From: Vulcanimicrobium sp035943995 | Lineage (GTDB): Bacteria; Vulcanimicrobiota; Vulcanimicrobiia; Vulcanimicrobiales; Vulcanimicrobiaceae | Assembly (NCBI GenBank): GCA_035943995.1 | Contig: DASZBS010000130.1 | Location: forward strand, 10,644 to 74,643 | Direction of reading: 5' to 3' | Length of the DNA: 64,000 nucleotides | Part shown: positions 63,243-64,000 of the stretch, one piece after another | How positions within the stretch are numbered: position 1 is the first letter of the stretch | Layout of the letters: each line of letters opens with the position of its first letter | Notes under the pieces: generated by a model | What the model saw: the letters and a program-made list of their open reading frames with translations, nothing else | Told to the model about the DNA's origin: nothing | Databases searched by the model: none | Made by a program: the position numbers and the translations under genes

Positions 63243-63315
63243 ATCGGGAAAAACCTCCCGATCAAAATGAGAGTACGCGAACCCGACGCGACCGACCCGG
63301 GAAGAACCTCCCGAT
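63243..63315. repeat. Two palindromic elements upstream of the peptide gene
   Basis: Copy one (63243-63262) is ATCGGGA-AAAACC-TCCCGAT, a perfect 7-base dyad. Copy two (63298-63315) is CGGGA-AGAACC-TCCCGAT. Copies begin about 53 bases apart, close to five helical turns, and their right flanks are also similar (AT.AGAG). They lie between the divergent peptide and Cys/His-rich genes, so they are candidate operators, perhaps for the LuxR-type regulator. Confidence 0.6.
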
Positions 63316-63394
63316 GGCGATTAGAGCGGCGGCCGTGATAGGGTGCTGCTACCGTCGCGGTCTGGCAGCGACGGCAACGTCTTGGAGGACGCGG

Positions 63395-63652
63395 GTGCAG
63401 CCATACGCTTGGACGTGCAGGGTAAACGATCCACGGCCGCCGCTATGCGACGGGTGCAGTCATCGCCGGTCGCTGCACGACGAGGACGGCTGCACGCATC
63501 GGACGCCCGGGACGTTCCATGACCGTCCGTTACCGTGCGAATGCCGTCTTCGACGGGGTGAGTACGGCGAACGGCGCGACCGGCCGCCGATCATCCTTGC
63601 GAGTCGCGCTTCTCCACACCGGAGCCGCGGGTCGTCTACACCCCGGGGGTGA
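63395..63652 (+). CDS. Small Cys/His-rich, zinc-ribbon-like protein
   Basis: The 85-residue product has metal-ligand spacing CDGCSHRRSLHDEDGCTHR...PCECRLRRG, like the short zinc proteins (CxxCxHxxxxHxxxGC...CxC) common in actinobacterial genomes and phages. The GTG has an excellent ribosome-binding site, GGAGGA five bases upstream. The last third is Arg/Ser-rich and may be less constrained. Divergent from the repeat-peptide gene and sharing its upstream region. Confidence 0.65.
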   Translation: MQPYAWTCRVNDPRPPLCDGCSHRRSLHDEDGCTHRTPGTFHDRPLPCECRLRRGEYGERRDRPPIILASRASPHRSRGSSTPRG

Positions 63653-63853
63653 TCGGCGGCGCGTCCGCCTCGGTACGAGCCTCCGCGTAGGCGGCGAACG
63701 TCGACCGCTCCGCTCCTGCGAGCCCGCGCGAGCGGTGCTCGTTTACACCCGGGCGGTCAGCGGTTCGGGTATTGTCTGGGGCGGGGAAACAAGTGCTCAT
63801 TCCTTTTAAGAAACCAGCCAAGAGTTGAGTAACGGGTTGTAAGGGTGCGTTTG
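63653..63853. other. Gene-poor stretch
   Basis: Two overlapping frames cross it, one on each strand, but both are Arg/Gly-rich and unconvincing. The last 80 bases are AT-richer (GAAACAAG, CCTTTTAAG, GAGTTGAGTAA) and probably hold the promoter of the following gene. No repeat or RNA is recognised. Confidence 0.4.
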
Positions 63854-64000
63854 ATGAACGGGTTATTGCGTCGTTGCGCCGCGTTTGTAGTCGGGGCTGT
63901 TCTCCTTACCTCTCAGCTGTCGGTCGCGGCGGCGGCGAGTTTGCCGCGAATGCCGCTCTCTAGGAGCGGCATCGGCGCGGTGACCGCCCGGCGCCCGATC
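63854..64000 (+). CDS. N-terminus of a secreted protein (3' end outside the window)
   Basis: The frame MNGLLRRCAAFVVGAVLLTSQLSVAAAASLPRMP remains open to the last base. A basic N-terminus, hydrophobic core and VAAAA cleavage region form a clear signal peptide. AAGGGTG lies about ten bases before the ATG. Too short to identify. Confidence 0.65.
   Translation, partial: MNGLLRRCAAFVVGAVLLTSQLSVAAAASLPRMPLSRSGIGAVTARRPI

Noticed and set aside
63519..63809. Plus-strand ORF of 96 residues overlapping the Cys/His protein
   Set aside because: No ribosome-binding site, Arg/Gly-rich composition, and it competes with a frame having a strong ribosome-binding site and metal-ligand spacing.

Overview
Chromosomal segment of a very GC-rich bacterium, densely coded on both strands. 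GTG starts are frequent and stop/start overlaps (ATGA, GTGA, TGATG) are very common. Outer-membrane genes (two TonB-dependent receptors, an MCE/Mla lipid-transport operon, a porin-like barrel, DUF4331) occur beside systems typical of Terrabacteria: c-di-AMP synthase with CdaR and GlmM, a ydaO-type riboswitch, a PASTA kinase, a SpoIID-domain protein and an NFACT/RqcH-like protein. A high-GC diderm Terrabacterium fits best, for example Vulcanimicrobiota/Eremiobacterota (former WPS-2). That assignment is inference; no rRNA is present.

Layout. 1-3.7 kb: 3' part of priA, rpsT, rsgA. 3.7-8.4 kb: cdaA-cdaR-glmM, then a c-di-AMP riboswitch in front of a secreted NlpC/P60 hydrolase, a small membrane protein and tRNA-Gln. 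8.5-15.6 kb: TPR/SnoaL/STAS operon, glcF, and ilvD-thrC-thrB. 15.6-22.9 kb: small genes of unknown function (one apparently frameshifted), an AIM24 protein, a maleylacetate-reductase-like dehydrogenase, a PilZ-like protein, a Xer recombinase, a hemerythrin and panE-like gene. 23-31.3 kb, mostly minus strand: rhomboid, an Mla operon whose MCE protein seems fused to an outer-membrane barrel, rph, hicAB, glmS, rpoZ, gmk. 31.3-37.2 kb: NFACT protein and a phosphorelay (hybrid kinase, Hpt, REC-HD-GYP). 37.2-46.2 kb: a tightly packed minus-strand run, hypothetical-PBP-pknB-ruvC-ruvA-ruvB-spoIID-pilZ-queA. 46-57 kb: SRPBCC plus zinc alcohol dehydrogenase, a large envelope protein, a histidine-rich peptide with a ribbon-helix-helix partner, a TPR/barrel/DUF4331 operon and a TonB receptor. 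57.6-60.4 kb: a second TonB receptor followed by the 3' stub of a paralogue.

60.4-64 kb is accessory: an XRE regulator operon with a near-consensus promoter whose spacer carries a dyad; a LuxR-type regulator with a solenoid (TPR-like) N-terminus; upstream of it a 52-residue secreted peptide containing three copies of DVVNGGPS whose codons differ mostly at silent positions; two copies of a palindromic element in front of the peptide gene; and a small Cys/His-rich protein. The peptide plus solenoid regulator is the best candidate for an undescribed peptide-signalling system.

Signalling themes link several regions: c-di-AMP (synthase, its regulator and a riboswitch within about 3 kb), c-di-GMP (HD-GYP output and two PilZ-type proteins) and cell-wall control (PASTA kinase, PBP, NlpC/P60, SpoIID, GlmM and GlmS). 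In two genes (queA and the PBP) the only good start is a CTG overlapping the upstream stop as CTGA.
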